NCBI RefSeq assembly: GCF_025965585.1
Contig: NZ_JAOPWR010000511.1
Location: 1-32,094 of the forward strand
Length of the DNA stretch: 32,094 nucleotides
Reading direction: 5' to 3'
Origin: Pseudonocardia sp.
Lineage (GTDB): Bacteria; Actinomycetota; Actinomycetes; Mycobacteriales; Pseudonocardiaceae
The notes beneath the pieces were generated by a model. The model was not told the origin of the DNA, did no database searches, and saw only the letters and a program-made list of their open reading frames with translations. The position numbers and the translations under genes are program-made. Below are positions 24,961 through 32,094 of the stretch, one piece after another; within the stretch, counting starts at the first letter, position 1, and each line of letters begins with the position of its first letter.

Positions 24961-25337
24961 CCGACCGGCCGGCGTTCGTGCTGCACGACCACCGGAAGCC
25001 CCGGCCGCACTACGACCTGCGGCTGGAGGAGGACGGGGTGCTGCGGTCGTGGGCCGTGCCGCGGGGCCTGCCGACCGAGCCGGGGCACAACCGGCTGGCC
25101 GTGGCGGTCCCCGACCACGAACTCGATCACCTCACATACATCGACGCCGACAAGTCGATCGCCGACACCGGGTGGTGGGAGGAGCACGACCGCACCGACC
25201 GCCGGATCCTGTTCACCCTGCACGGCCGCGAGGGTGCGGTGCGGTACGCACTGATCCACACGTCACGGGACTGGCTGCTGCACCGGGTGAAGGATCAGGC
25301 CGGCGACCGGTCGGGGCAGGCGGCGGGCACCGGCTGA
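24957..25337 (+). CDS. Stand-alone LigD N-terminal (3'-phosphoesterase-like) domain protein
   Basis: FVLHDHRKPRPHYDLRLEEDGVLRSWAVPRGLPTEPGHNRLAVAVPDHELD...LHGREGAVRYALIHTSRDWLLHRVKDQ; GTG start overlaps the TetR stop (GTGA). Confidence 0.85.
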   Translation: MTDRPAFVLHDHRKPRPHYDLRLEEDGVLRSWAVPRGLPTEPGHNRLAVAVPDHELDHLTYIDADKSIADTGWWEEHDRTDRRILFTLHGREGAVRYALIHTSRDWLLHRVKDQAGDRSGQAAGTG

Positions 25338-26527
25338 GCCGCGGGCACCCGGGCGCGGCGGGCGGCCAGCAGCCCTTGTGCCGCGAGTGCCGCGATGCCG
25401 AGTGCGACCACCACGATGCCGTAGACCTCGGCGGTCGGCCGCAGCCCGACCAGCCCGCTGGCCACGCCCGCGATCACGGCCGGGACGCTGAAGGCCAGGT
25501 AGGCGATTGTGTAGGCCACGGCGAACAGCTCCCCACGCTCGGCGGGCGCTGCGATGCGGGCGAGCGTGCCGAAGGTGCCGAGCGCGGCGGCGCCGAACCC
25601 GACGCCGGCGACGACCGTGCCGGTGGCGGCCAGCGCGACCGAGCCGACCTGGATCCCGACGAGCGTGACGAGTGTGCCCGTCGCGAGCAGCACGGACGCG
25701 GCGGTGAGGACGCGTGCCACCGGCACGCGCCGCAGCGTGAACGCGGTGACCGCGCCCGTGCCGCACAGCAGCGTGACGACGAGGCCGCCGACGAGGTGGT
25801 CGTGCAGCCCGAACAGGACGGCCGCCACCGACGGGCCGAGCGAGAGGTAGAGCCCGCCGAGCGCCCAGCTGGCGATCAGCGTGGGCACGACGGCGAAGAA
25901 CTCCGGGCGCAGCCGGGGCGGGACGCCGACCCGCGGGCGCAGCGAGGCGAGCCCCCCGGGACGGCGCGCCGAGGTCTCCGGCATGCCGGCCACGACCAGG
26001 GCGGCCGCCACCATCCCCGCCAGCAGCAGCGCGAACACGAGGTGGGTCGGGGCGGGCGCGAACTGCACGAGTGCGCCGCAGCCGATCGCCCCGACGGCCA
26101 GGCCGCCGACCGTCGCGACGCCGTTGGTGGTGCCGGCGCGGCCGGGGGCGTGCGGGGGGTCGAGGTCGACGAGGGTGGCGCCCAGCGTCGTGATGGCGGC
26201 GCCGGTGGCGATGCCCTGCGCGAGGCGGGCGATCAGCAGCACCGGCACGCCGTCGGCGAGGAGGAACAGCACCAGTGCCGCGGCCTCCAGCGCGATCGCG
26301 GCGGCGAGGACGGGGCGGCGCCCGACGTGGTCCGACAGCGCACCGACCACGAGCACCGCGCCGAGCAGGCCCAGCACGTAGACGGCGAAGACGACGGTGA
26401 GCGTGGCGGCGGAGAAGCCCCAGTTCTGCTGGTAGACGACGTAGAGCGGGGACGGCGCGCTGGACGCGGCCATGAACAGCACCGTGATCGCGGTGAGGGC
26501 CGCGAAGGAGACCGGGCGGGACAGCAT
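25295..26527 (-). CDS. MFS transporter
   Basis: 12-TM-like; GALSDHVGRRPVLAAA motif A; PSPLYVVYQQNWGFSAATLTVVFAVYVLGLL. Confidence 0.92.
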   Translation of the reverse strand: MLSRPVSFAALTAITVLFMAASSAPSPLYVVYQQNWGFSAATLTVVFAVYVLGLLGAVLVVGALSDHVGRRPVLAAAIALEAAALVLFLLADGVPVLLIARLAQGIATGAAITTLGATLVDLDPPHAPGRAGTTNGVATVGGLAVGAIGCGALVQFAPAPTHLVFALLLAGMVAAALVVAGMPETSARRPGGLASLRPRVGVPPRLRPEFFAVVPTLIASWALGGLYLSLGPSVAAVLFGLHDHLVGGLVVTLLCGTGAVTAFTLRRVPVARVLTAASVLLATGTLVTLVGIQVGSVALAATGTVVAGVGFGAAALGTFGTLARIAAPAERGELFAVAYTIAYLAFSVPAVIAGVASGLVGLRPTAEVYGIVVVALGIAALAAQGLLAARRARVPAAQPVPAACPDRSPA

Positions 26528-26539
26528 GAGCGCTCCCTG

Positions 26540-26598
26540 TTGATGCAGTGATCGTGGCTTTAGCGACCGTACGCTTAGCGCAGCGATCAATGCAATAA
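26540..26598. promoter_or_regulatory. Candidate TetR operator between divergent MFS and tetR genes
   Basis: Imperfect inverted repeat TTGATGCAGTGATCG (26540-26554) / CGATCAATGCAATAA (26584-26598), nested around AGCGACCGTACGCT (26562-26575). Confidence 0.45.
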
Positions 26599-27161
26599 TG
26601 GCGTTCGTGACCGCGAGTATTCCCACTCACACCCGCCCCGGCGGCCGATCCGCCCGCGTGCGGGCCGCCGTGCACCGCGCCGTCGAGGAACTGCTGGCCG
26701 ACGGTGGGCCGGATGTGCTGACGATCCCGGTGATCGCCGCGCGGGCCGGAGTACACGCCACCACCGTCTACCGGCGCTGGGGATCGGTCGGTGAGCTGCT
26801 GGCGGCCGTCGCGGCCAGCCGGTTCAGCGGCGACATCGTCGTGCCCGACACGGGCACGCTGCGCGGCGACCTCGAGACCTGGGTGGGCGACGTGGTCACC
26901 GACCTCGCCGACCCGGACACGCTCGCGCTGATGCGCGCGGCCATCGGGGCAGGGGAGCGGGGCGGCTGCGCGTGCACTGCCGACCGGCACGCCCAGCTCG
27001 CCGCGATGCTCGACCGTGAGCGTTCCCGCAGCGGCACGATGCCCGACGTCGAGCGGGCGGCCGACGCGCTGCTCGGCCCGCTGTACTACCGCGCGATCTT
27101 CACCGAGCGCCCCGGCGACGCCGGGTGGGCGCGGGAGCTCGTCGCGTCGTTCCTGTCCTGA
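26598..27161 (+). CDS. TetR/AcrR family transcriptional regulator
   Basis: VRAAVHRAVEELLADGGPDVLTIPVIAARAGVHATTVYRRWGSVGELLAAV; divergent from the MFS gene. Confidence 0.93.
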   Translation: MAFVTASIPTHTRPGGRSARVRAAVHRAVEELLADGGPDVLTIPVIAARAGVHATTVYRRWGSVGELLAAVAASRFSGDIVVPDTGTLRGDLETWVGDVVTDLADPDTLALMRAAIGAGERGGCACTADRHAQLAAMLDRERSRSGTMPDVERAADALLGPLYYRAIFTERPGDAGWARELVASFLS

Positions 27162-27165
27162 GACG

Positions 27166-27204
27166 CCGGCAGCCCGCCTCCCCTACAGGGAGACGGGCTG
27201 CCGG
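27166..27204. terminator. Bidirectional terminator between convergent tetR and csp
   Basis: 17-bp stem with one mismatch: CCGGCAGCCCGCCTCCC / GGGAGACGGGCTGCCGG, 5-nt loop CTACA. Confidence 0.88.
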
Positions 27205-27217
27205 AAGAAGAGGTGGA

Positions 27218-27421
27218 TCAGACGACGCGCACGCCGGTGGCCTGGGGGCCCTTGGCGCCCTGGCCGACCTCGAACTCGACGCGCTGGCCCTCGTCGAGCG
27301 AGCGGAAGCCGCCCGCGTCGATCTCGGAGTAGTGGACGAAGACGTCAGCGCCGCCCCCGTCGACCGAGATGAAGCCGAAGCCCTTCTCGCCGTTGAACCA
27401 CTTCACGGTGCCCTGTGCCAT
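27218..27421 (-). CDS. Cold shock protein (CspA family)
   Basis: [67 protein letters not shown]. Confidence 0.97.
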   Translation of the reverse strand: MAQGTVKWFNGEKGFGFISVDGGGADVFVHYSEIDAGGFRSLDEGQRVEFEVGQGAKGPQATGVRVV

Positions 27422-27594
27422 GCGATGTGCTCCTAGCAGATGGTGATGGGTTCCGCACTGTGCGGATGCCCGGTCGACCCTGGTGGTTTCCGACCGGCGT
27501 CCTTGTGACGTCAATCCTCGCCCACCATCTCGTCCCTGCGGGCGTGCATGACACGACAACCGAAACTGACGACCTCGTGACGAACACTACGCGC

Positions 27595-27774
27595 TCATGC
27601 GCCACCGGCGTCAGCCGGTACGCGGTAGTAGCCCCGGAGCGCCTGCGCGCGCCCGGCCATGGTCCGTACCGCTGCGGCGTAGTACGGCTCGAGCGGGTCG
27701 CGGTACAGGGCCCACGCGTAGGAGACCGCGGCCGGCGCGGCGATCGCGGCCAGGGCGATGCGGCGACTTCTCAT
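27595..27774 (-). CDS. Hypothetical 59-aa membrane-anchored/secreted protein
   Basis: [60 protein letters not shown]-terminal hydrophobic stretch, divergent to the MFS gene. Confidence 0.5.
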   Translation of the reverse strand: MRSRRIALAAIAAPAAVSYAWALYRDPLEPYYAAAVRTMAGRAQALRGYYRVPADAGGA

Positions 27775-27853
27775 GGGCCGACGGCAGAACGAGCCCGACT
27801 GCGGAACGAGCATCGTGCCGCCGTCACCCTGATCGCAAAGGGTGCGAAAGGGA

Positions 27854-27865
27854 TTGTCCGGACAA
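27854..27865. promoter_or_regulatory. Perfect palindrome TTGTCCGGACAA, candidate GntR-type operator
   Basis: 12-bp perfect palindrome about 50 bp upstream of the MFS start at 27916. Confidence 0.5.
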
Positions 27866-27915
27866 CGGTGAGTCCGCCCCGGCGGCCCGGCATTTCCCGG
27901 CGTACGGTCCGGCGG

Positions 27916-29202
27916 ATGTTCGGTTCGAGCAGTGCGGAGCGCGTCCCGTTGACGCCCGACCAGCGCAACTCCTTCACCGCCGCGCTGCTCGGCTGGATGA
28001 TGGATGCGTTCGACTACTTCATCGTGGTGTTCGTCTACGCCGACATCGCGAAGGACTTCGGCGTCTCGCTGACCGAGATGGCGTTCCTGACCACGGCCAC
28101 GCTCCTCATGCGCCCGGTCGGGGCCGTGATCTTCGGGCTCTGGGCCGACCGCAAGGGCCGCCGCGTTCCGCTGCTCGTGGACGTCACGTTCTACTCGGTG
28201 GTCGGCTTCCTCTGCGCCTTCGCGCCGAACTTCACGGTGCTGCTCGTGCTGCGCCTGCTCTACGGCATCGGCATGGGCGGGGAGTGGGGCCTGGGGGCCG
28301 CGCTGGCCATGGAGAAGATCCCCGCGAAGCGCCGCGGCTTCTTCTCGGGCCTGCTGCAGCAGGGCTACTCGCTGGGCTACCTGCTGGCGTCGCTCGCGTC
28401 CTTGCTGGTCATGACGGGTCTGGGGCTGTCGTGGCGCTGGCTGTTCGCGCTGAGCATCATCCCCGCGCTGATCAGCCTGCTGATCCGCACGCGCGTGCAG
28501 GAGTCCGAGGTCTGGCAGGAGACGCGCGAGAAGATGCGCATGACGCAGTCGTCGTTCAAGGACGTGCTGTTCAACCGCACGGTGCTGCGTCGCTTCGTCT
28601 ACCTGATCCTGCTCATGACCGCGTTCAACTGGATGAGCCACGGCACGCAGGATCTCTACCCGACGTTCCTGAAGGCCACCGACGACGGCGGGGCGGGCCT
28701 GTCGGTGGCGACGGCGACGTGGATCGCGGTGATCTACAACGTCGGCGCGACGATCGGTGGCGTCGTGTTCGGCTCGCTGTCGGAGCGGTTCGGCCGGCGC
28801 TACACGATCGCGTTCGCGGCCGCTCTCGCGCTGCCGATCGTCCCGTTGTTCGCGCACTCCACCACCGCGGGATTCCTGTGTCTCGGTTCGTTCCTGATGC
28901 AGATGATGGTGCAGGGCGCGTGGGGCGTGATTCCGGCGCACCTGACGGAGATGTCGCCCGACACCATCCGCGGCTTCTATCCCGGCGTCACCTACCAGCT
29001 CGGGAACTGCCTGGCCGCGTTCAACCTGCCGATCCAGCAGAGCCTCGCGGCGTCGCACGGCTACCCGTTCGCGCTCGTGGTGACGGTCGTGCCGGTGCTG
29101 ATCGCGGTGATCGTGCTGACGCTGGTGGGCAAGGAGGCCAAGGGCATCGAGTTCGGCGGGAGGCTGGGCACCTCGCCGTCGGACGCGGCCGCGGTCCGCT
29201 GA
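27916..29202 (+). CDS. MFS transporter, sialate/organic acid:H+ symporter (SHS)-like
   Basis: [88 protein letters not shown]. Confidence 0.93.
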   Translation: MFGSSSAERVPLTPDQRNSFTAALLGWMMDAFDYFIVVFVYADIAKDFGVSLTEMAFLTTATLLMRPVGAVIFGLWADRKGRRVPLLVDVTFYSVVGFLCAFAPNFTVLLVLRLLYGIGMGGEWGLGAALAMEKIPAKRRGFFSGLLQQGYSLGYLLASLASLLVMTGLGLSWRWLFALSIIPALISLLIRTRVQESEVWQETREKMRMTQSSFKDVLFNRTVLRRFVYLILLMTAFNWMSHGTQDLYPTFLKATDDGGAGLSVATATWIAVIYNVGATIGGVVFGSLSERFGRRYTIAFAAALALPIVPLFAHSTTAGFLCLGSFLMQMMVQGAWGVIPAHLTEMSPDTIRGFYPGVTYQLGNCLAAFNLPIQQSLAASHGYPFALVVTVVPVLIAVIVLTLVGKEAKGIEFGGRLGTSPSDAAAVR

Positions 29203-29210
29203 GGCGGTTC

Positions 29211-29425
29211 CCGGGGCGGGACGGCGCCGCCTGGCCTACCGGGAGACGGGCACCGGCCGTCCGCTGGTGCTGGTGGACGGCGCAGGGCGATGCGGCGGGG
29301 TTCCTGCGGCCGCTGGGCGGCGACCCCGGCGCGCTGCTGCGCGTGCCGCACACGGCGGTGGACACGCCGCGTTCCGCCCTGGCCCGCCTCACCGTGGCGA
29401 CGCTCGTCCACCACCCGGCTCGAGG
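29211..29425 (+). pseudogene. Possible alpha/beta-hydrolase remnant with frameshift
   Basis: Frame reading RRLAYRETGTGRPLVLVDGA (alpha/beta-hydrolase N-terminus style), then an adjacent frame GDAAGFLRPLGGDPGALLRVPHTAVDTPRSALARLTVATLVHHP. Confidence 0.3.
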
Positions 29426-29429
29426 CCCG

Positions 29430-30641
29430 TCACCTCGCCGCCGTCAGCCGCATCGGGAGCGAGCCCCAGGCGCGCAGGGTGTTGTTGTGGTGGCGCCGCG
29501 TCGGACCGCTGATCTCGATCGTCCCCACCCGAGCGGCCAGAGCCGTGAGCAGGGCCTCGGCCTCCAGCCGGGCCACGTGCTGGCCCACGCACTGGTGGAT
29601 GCCCATCCCGAACCCGACGTGCCCGGACGGGTCGTGGCCCAGGTCGAAGACGTCCGGCTCCGGCCAGTGCCGGGGGTCGCGGTTCGCGGCGGCGAGGAAC
29701 ATGAGGATCTTCTTGCCGTCCGGGATCACCGTGTCGGCCACGCGGATGTCGCTGGTGGCCGTGCGGAAGAACGTCTGCACCGGCGCGCCCCAGCGGACGG
29801 CCTCGTCGAACGCCACCCGCGCGAGGTGCGGCGCCGACCGCAGCCGCTGCCACTGGTCGGGGTGGGTCGCGAGCGCGTGCAGCACGGCGGCGAGGCCGTG
29901 GACGGTGGTGTCGACGCCCGCCGACAGCAACGACCGCACCACGAGCGGCGCCTGGTCGGGGGTGATGTCCCCGCGGTCGGCCGCCGCCCAGATCTGCGCG
30001 CCGAAGCCGTCGGCGGTGAGGACGGCGCGGGCGCACTGGTCGTTCACCCAGGCCCCGAGCCGCGCGGCGTCGGGCGTGGCCTCGGCCACCAGGTCGTTGT
30101 GCGGGCCGAACGCGTTGAACAGGAAGTCGCCGTACGGGAGCAGGTTCTCGCGGCCCTCGGCGGGGATGCCGACGGCGTCGGGGAACACCGTCAGCGGGAA
30201 CGCCTCGGCCAGCGCCGGCACCGCGTCGATCTCGGGACCGGAGGCCAGCACGGCGTCGACGAGGGTCTCGGCGGCGGCGAACCACCGCTCCCGCAGCCGC
30301 CGCAGCGCGCGCGGCCCGAGGATCGCGCTCAGCACGCGGCGCGGGGCGTCGTGGCCGGGCGGGTCGGCTTCCAGCAGCAGGCTCGGCGGGCGCCACGGCT
30401 TCTCGGTGCGGAAGTTCGACAGGCCCACGCCCGCACCGGACTGGAAGCCCTGCCAGTCCACGAGGGCCGCGTGCACCTGCTCGTAGCGGCCCATCGCGTA
30501 GGTGTCGTAGCGCGACAGGTGCACGACCGGCCCGGCGTCGCGCAGCTCGGCGTGGAACGGGAGGGGGTCCTCCAGCACCTCGTGGGAGAAGGGGTCGACG
30601 TCCGTGGCAGGCAGGTCGTCGTTCGTGGCCAGGGTGATCAC
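29430..30641 (-). CDS. Cytochrome P450
   Basis: I-helix SAGVDTTVHG, K-helix ExxR (DEAVRW), heme loop HVGFGMGIHQCVGQHVARLE; GTG start overlapping the upstream reductase stop (GTGA). Confidence 0.95.
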   Translation of the reverse strand: MITLATNDDLPATDVDPFSHEVLEDPLPFHAELRDAGPVVHLSRYDTYAMGRYEQVHAALVDWQGFQSGAGVGLSNFRTEKPWRPPSLLLEADPPGHDAPRRVLSAILGPRALRRLRERWFAAAETLVDAVLASGPEIDAVPALAEAFPLTVFPDAVGIPAEGRENLLPYGDFLFNAFGPHNDLVAEATPDAARLGAWVNDQCARAVLTADGFGAQIWAAADRGDITPDQAPLVVRSLLSAGVDTTVHGLAAVLHALATHPDQWQRLRSAPHLARVAFDEAVRWGAPVQTFFRTATSDIRVADTVIPDGKKILMFLAAANRDPRHWPEPDVFDLGHDPSGHVGFGMGIHQCVGQHVARLEAEALLTALAARVGTIEISGPTRRHHNNTLRAWGSLPMRLTAAR

Positions 30642-31594
30642 AGGTCCAGCACCAATCTGTCGCCGATCGAGCGGGAGACGCAGACGAACATGCAGTCGCC
30701 GGCCGCGCGGTCGGCGTCGGCCAGGATCGAGTCGCGGTGGTCGGGGACGCCGGCGAGCACCGCGGTCTCGCAGGTGCCGCACGTGCCCTGCCGACAGGAC
30801 GAGAGGACGTCGGCGCCGGCCGAGCGCACCGCCTCGAGCACCGACAGGTCCGGTGTGACGGTCACGACGGCGCCGGTGCGGGCCAATTCCACCTCGAACG
30901 GGTCCGCGCGCACGGGCGCCTCCTGCTCCTGCGCGACGAACCGCTCCACACGCAGCGTGTGCTCGGGCCAGTGGGCGCACGCGGTGTCGACGGCGTCGAG
31001 CAGCGGGGCCGGACCGCAGCAGTAGATCCGCACGCCGGGGCGCACCTCGGCGAACCACGCCGGGAGGTCGATGAGCCCCTGCTCGTCCTCCGGCACGAGG
31101 TGGACGCGGTGGCCGTACGCCGCGAGCTCGTCGAGGAACGCCATCGACGCCCGCCGCCTGCCGCCGTAGACGAGGTCCCACTCGGCCCCGAGCAGCTGCG
31201 CCTGGTGGATCATCGGCAGCAGCGGCGTGATCCCGATGCCGCCCGCGACGAACAGGTAGCGCTGCGAGGGCACCAGCGGGAAGTGGTTGCGCGGGCCGCC
31301 GACGCCGACGCGGTCACCCACGCCGAGGTGGTCGTGCACGTACGCCGACCCGCCCCGGCCGTCGACCTCGCGCAGGACGCCGACGCGGTAGGAGTGCGCG
31401 TCCCAGCGGTCGCCGCACAGCGAGTACTGGCGTACCGAGCCGTCGGGCAGCACCACGTCGATGTGGGAGCCCGGTGTCCAGTCCGGGAGCCGGCGCCGTT
31501 CGGGATGCTCCAGGGCCAGGACCACCACCCCGTCCGCCACCTGCGTCTTCGCCGCCACCGCGAGTGTCACGACGTCTGCGTCGTTTCCGGACAT
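30638..31594 (-). CDS. PDR/VanB-type ferredoxin reductase (FMN/NAD plus C-terminal 2Fe-2S)
   Basis: QYSLCGD flavin motif, VAGGIGITPLLPMIHQA, YCCGPAPLLDAV, 2Fe-2S SCRQGTCGTCETAVLAG..C. Confidence 0.94.
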   Translation of the reverse strand: MSGNDADVVTLAVAAKTQVADGVVVLALEHPERRRLPDWTPGSHIDVVLPDGSVRQYSLCGDRWDAHSYRVGVLREVDGRGGSAYVHDHLGVGDRVGVGGPRNHFPLVPSQRYLFVAGGIGITPLLPMIHQAQLLGAEWDLVYGGRRRASMAFLDELAAYGHRVHLVPEDEQGLIDLPAWFAEVRPGVRIYCCGPAPLLDAVDTACAHWPEHTLRVERFVAQEQEAPVRADPFEVELARTGAVVTVTPDLSVLEAVRSAGADVLSSCRQGTCGTCETAVLAGVPDHRDSILADADRAAGDCMFVCVSRSIGDRLVLDL

Positions 31595-31638
31595 CGTCGG
31601 ATCGTGCCGGTGCCGCGACGTGGGCCGCGACACGCTTC

Positions 31639-32094
31639 TCATTGAATGGGAGCCCGCCCGATCCCACGCGCCGCCGCCATCAGCACGGGGACGACGGAGC
31701 GCCCGTCCGCGTCGTTGGGGACGATCGCCGCCACCGCGGCCACGACGACGCCGCGACCGTCGCGCACGGGTACGGCCACGCCGAGCGCGGCGGGGTGGAT
31801 GTGGCCCGGACAGAACGCGTGGCCGGTGCGGCGGACGTCGGCGAGCACCGCGCGCAGCCGCCCCGGGGTGGTGATCGTGTGCTCCGCGTAGCCGGGCAGC
31901 GGACCGCCGAGGACCCTCTCCTGCAGCTCACGGGACCCGTGCGCGAGCAGCACCAGCCCCGACGACGACGCGTGCAGCGGCAGCCGCCCGGCGATCCGCG
32001 TGTAGTTGATCACCGCTCCGGGGGCGGAGAGGCGCTCCACGAACAGCACCTCGTCGCCGTCGAGGACACCGAGCTGGGCGTGGTGGCCGACGAC
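31639..32094 (-). CDS. IclR family transcriptional regulator, C-terminal part (truncated by window edge)
   Basis: VVGHHAQLGVLDGDEVLFVERLSAPGAVINYTRIAGRLPLHASSSGLVLLAH...GYAEHTITTPGRLRAVLADVRRTGHAFCPGHIHPAALGVAVPVRDGRGVVVAAVA: IclR effector domain. Confidence 0.93.
   Translation of the reverse strand, partial: VVGHHAQLGVLDGDEVLFVERLSAPGAVINYTRIAGRLPLHASSSGLVLLAHGSRELQERVLGGPLPGYAEHTITTPGRLRAVLADVRRTGHAFCPGHIHPAALGVAVPVRDGRGVVVAAVAAIVPNDADGRSVVPVLMAAARGIGRAPIQ

Noticed and set aside
27597-31025. 1142-aa plus-strand ORF and similar very long ORFs (1795-4113, 7209-10037, 21465-24197, 3849-5444)
   Set aside because: They lie antisense or out of frame to genes with clear conserved motifs; long stop-free shadow frames are expected at this GC content, and their composition is low-complexity Arg/Gly/Ala/Pro/Asp.
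1-32094. tRNA/rRNA genes, prophage or IS elements
   Set aside because: No tRNA-like cloverleaf, rRNA motif, integrase or transposase sequence was recognised; very short or diverged elements cannot be excluded without tools.

Overview
32 kb of GC-rich actinobacterial chromosome, probably Pseudonocardiales (inferred from gene content and style only). About 30 CDS are supported. Left part: an lsr2 5' fragment, a secreted GH16 glycosidase, a two-component system split across divergent operons with a COG4705-like membrane protein and a DedA protein, a polysaccharide flippase, a stand-alone A-PCP-TE NRPS-like synthetase, and a GT39-type glycosyltransferase. Centre: SRPBCC, thiolase, HSDL2-like SDR, a geranylgeranyl-reductase-family FAD enzyme and a PASTA class A PBP. 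The most interesting locus is 19650-24960: a divergent CoA-thioester catabolic cluster with a short PaaA-like diiron oxygenase translationally coupled to two small unknown proteins. Opposite it are two MaoC halves, an enoyl-CoA hydratase, a PaaK-like CoA ligase with an atypical P-loop, an unknown 74-aa protein and a TetR regulator, with no recognisable PaaB, PaaC or PaaE. Right part: a degenerate stand-alone LigD phosphoesterase-domain protein, an MFS/TetR pair, a cold shock protein, an SHS-like MFS transporter, a P450 with a PDR/VanB-type reductase, and an IclR regulator. Three probable gene remnants were also found: a CMD/AhpD-like one with a GATC duplication, a DUF305-like one and an alpha/beta-hydrolase-like one. 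All assignments come from reading motifs; no searches were run.
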